From: Caldilinea sp. CFX5
GTDB taxonomy: Bacteria > Chloroflexota > Anaerolineae > Caldilineales > Caldilineaceae
Assembly (NCBI GenBank): GCA_021405325.1
Contig: QWII01000053.1
Span: 1-64,000, forward strand
Length of the DNA stretch: 64,000 nucleotides
Direction of reading: 5' to 3'
The first letter of the stretch is position 1; each line of letters starts with the position of its first letter. The notes under the pieces were generated by a model. The model made no database searches and was not told the origin of the DNA. It saw only the letters and a program-made list of their open reading frames with translations. Positions 62,944 to 64,000 of this stretch are shown here, piece after piece. The position numbers and the translations under genes are program-made.

Positions 62944-64000
62944 TTAGCCCTCTTTGAGCATATCATCGATCTGGACGACCATGTCCGCCACGGCGGCATC
63001 TACCGTGTTTTGGCCCAACAGGAAGGATTCGATGGCGGTGCCGGCAATATCCCAGAACTTGAAGACCCAGCCGCGGTAGGGCCAGAAGAAGGTGTATTCC
63101 AGCGTGGTCTGGGCGATGGACAAGACCGGGTCGTCTTCGTAGTAGTTCACTTTAGGTGACACGCTCATAAAGCCGAGACAGCCGATCCACGCCTTGAGCA
63201 AATCCGGCGAGACCAGGGAACTGACCAACTGCCACGATTCGTCAGGATGGGCGGTCTTTTTGGCAATCGCCAACATGCCGACGCCGCCATAACAGGCGCG
63301 TCCTTGCGGTTCCGCTGCCGGCCCTTTGGCCATGCGTGCGGCGCCCAACTTGAAATCGGGTTTCTCTTTGCGGATCGAGTTGGCGGTCACATTTTGGGCC
63401 GTGATCATACCCACCTTGCCATCACGGAAATAGCCGTAAGAGCCGGGTTCCTGACTGGTGATTTCAGCGGGCATGGCAACTTTGTGGGTGTGATAGAGAT
63501 CATCAAGGAATTTCCAACCGGCCAGCGCTTCCGGCGAATCGATGGTGCATTTGGTGAGATCCTCGTTGAACCATTCGCCGCCAAAGCGCCGCGGCCATTG
63601 ACTGTTCTCGTGGCGGTCGTTGGGGTCGCTGGCAAAGCCGTAGGTGTCATCGCCCAGAGCAGTGATCTTTTGCGCGGCGGCCAGAAACTCCTCGGTCGTA
63701 TCCGGCGCTTTCTCCGGGTCCAGGCCGGCTTTTTCAAAGAGATCCTTGTTCCAGAAGAGATTCGAGCCACCGGTGATCCAGGGGACGGCGAAAGTCTTAC
63801 CGCTGTAGGTGCAGGTCTCCCACATGCGCGGGTAGAAAAATTCTTTGTCAAAGCTATGGGCGCTGATCATGTCGTCAAGCTGCATAATCTGGTCAGCATC
63901 GACAAAGCGGGGGAACGACTCAGTTTGATAACTGACATCCGGCCCGCTATCCGCCGCAAAGGCCGCCGTAAATTTCTCGTTATATTGATCCCACGGCACT
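62944..64000 (-). CDS. Sugar ABC transporter solute-binding protein (N-terminus outside window)
   Basis: 351 residues are visible; the gene continues past the right edge, so signal peptide and lipobox are not seen. WITGGSNLFWNKDLFEKAGLD, in parts, and FRDGKVGMITAQ fit the family-1 binding fold. It heads the second operon, followed by the ceramidase-like gene, two permeases and an alcohol dehydrogenase. Substrate unknown. Confidence 0.9.
   Translation of the reverse strand, partial: VPWDQYNEKFTAAFAADSGPDVSYQTESFPRFVDADQIMQLDDMISAHSFDKEFFYPRMWETCTYSGKTFAVPWITGGSNLFWNKDLFEKAGLDPEKAPDTTEEFLAAAQKITALGDDTYGFASDPNDRHENSQWPRRFGGEWFNEDLTKCTIDSPEALAGWKFLDDLYHTHKVAMPAEITSQEPGSYGYFRDGKVGMITAQNVTANSIRKEKPDFKLGAARMAKGPAAEPQGRACYGGVGMLAIAKKTAHPDESWQLVSSLVSPDLLKAWIGCLGFMSVSPKVNYYEDDPVLSIAQTTLEYTFFWPYRGWVFKFWDIAGTAIESFLLGQNTVDAAVADMVVQIDDMLKEG

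Overview
The window looks like a chromosome segment of a filamentous Chloroflexota bacterium, most likely class Anaerolineae/Caldilineae. This is inferred from gene style: several very large STAND regulators with an N-terminal BTAD (SARP) domain, a Thr/Pro-rich lipoprotein with FxLYD-type domains, duplicated vanadium-haloperoxidase-like lipoproteins, DUF4058 and DUF3616 proteins, and MalEFG-type sugar transporters without a local ATPase. I could not run a database search. I saw no tRNA, rRNA or CRISPR array.

Layout. 1-7.4 kb: a secreted subtilase, a microsatellite-like tandem repeat, a lipoprotein, an M20 peptidase, an amidase and a phosphoesterase. 7.4-18.8 kb: a catabolic cluster. A fused alpha-ketoacid dehydrogenase E1 gene faces a SorC-type regulator across overlapping divergent promoters with two matching palindromic operators. 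Zinc alcohol dehydrogenase, an epimerase-like protein, a Gfo/Idh/MocA oxidoreductase, a GMC oxidoreductase, a GlcG/HbpS protein and a ROK kinase follow. A TnpB element carrying a small ribbon-helix-helix-like ORF sits inside the cluster. 19-25.7 kb: an MFS exporter, DUF3616, DUF4058, a decayed secreted protein, and a C39-like protease paired with an AbrB-like protein. 25.9-39.6 kb is accessory: a frameshifted IS1595-type element, a NACHT NTPase, a DUF4143-type ATPase, an intact and a broken BTAD regulator, a MazF toxin pair and a second TnpB element. 39.7-52.8 kb: a frameshifted FAD oxidoreductase, a bicupin lipoprotein, a membrane protein, a cobalamin-type radical SAM protein, a truncated tandem haloperoxidase-like lipoprotein, a GNAT enzyme, a protein resembling TRADD-N-associated two-TM proteins, another BTAD regulator, a HigBA pair and a nucleotidyltransferase. 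52.8-64 kb: a SUMF1-domain protein and two convergent sugar-uptake operons. One ends in a GH43 glycosidase. The other includes a ceramidase-like hydrolase and an alcohol dehydrogenase.

The most unusual feature is spread over the whole window. About twenty long, mostly perfect inverted repeats (arms 16-28 nt) occupy the gaps between genes. Most start within about 25 nt of a stop codon. Arm sequences differ from copy to copy although the two arms of one copy match, and there is no T-tract. Some lie inside operons, including the gap between a solute-binding-protein gene and its permeases. They behave like a REP-like or terminator-like system whose arms are not conserved. A few fall into small families: shared arms at 39.7 and 62.8 kb, a shared AACGGATT core at 4.8 and 41.1 kb, and a shared loop at 55.2 and 60.4 kb.
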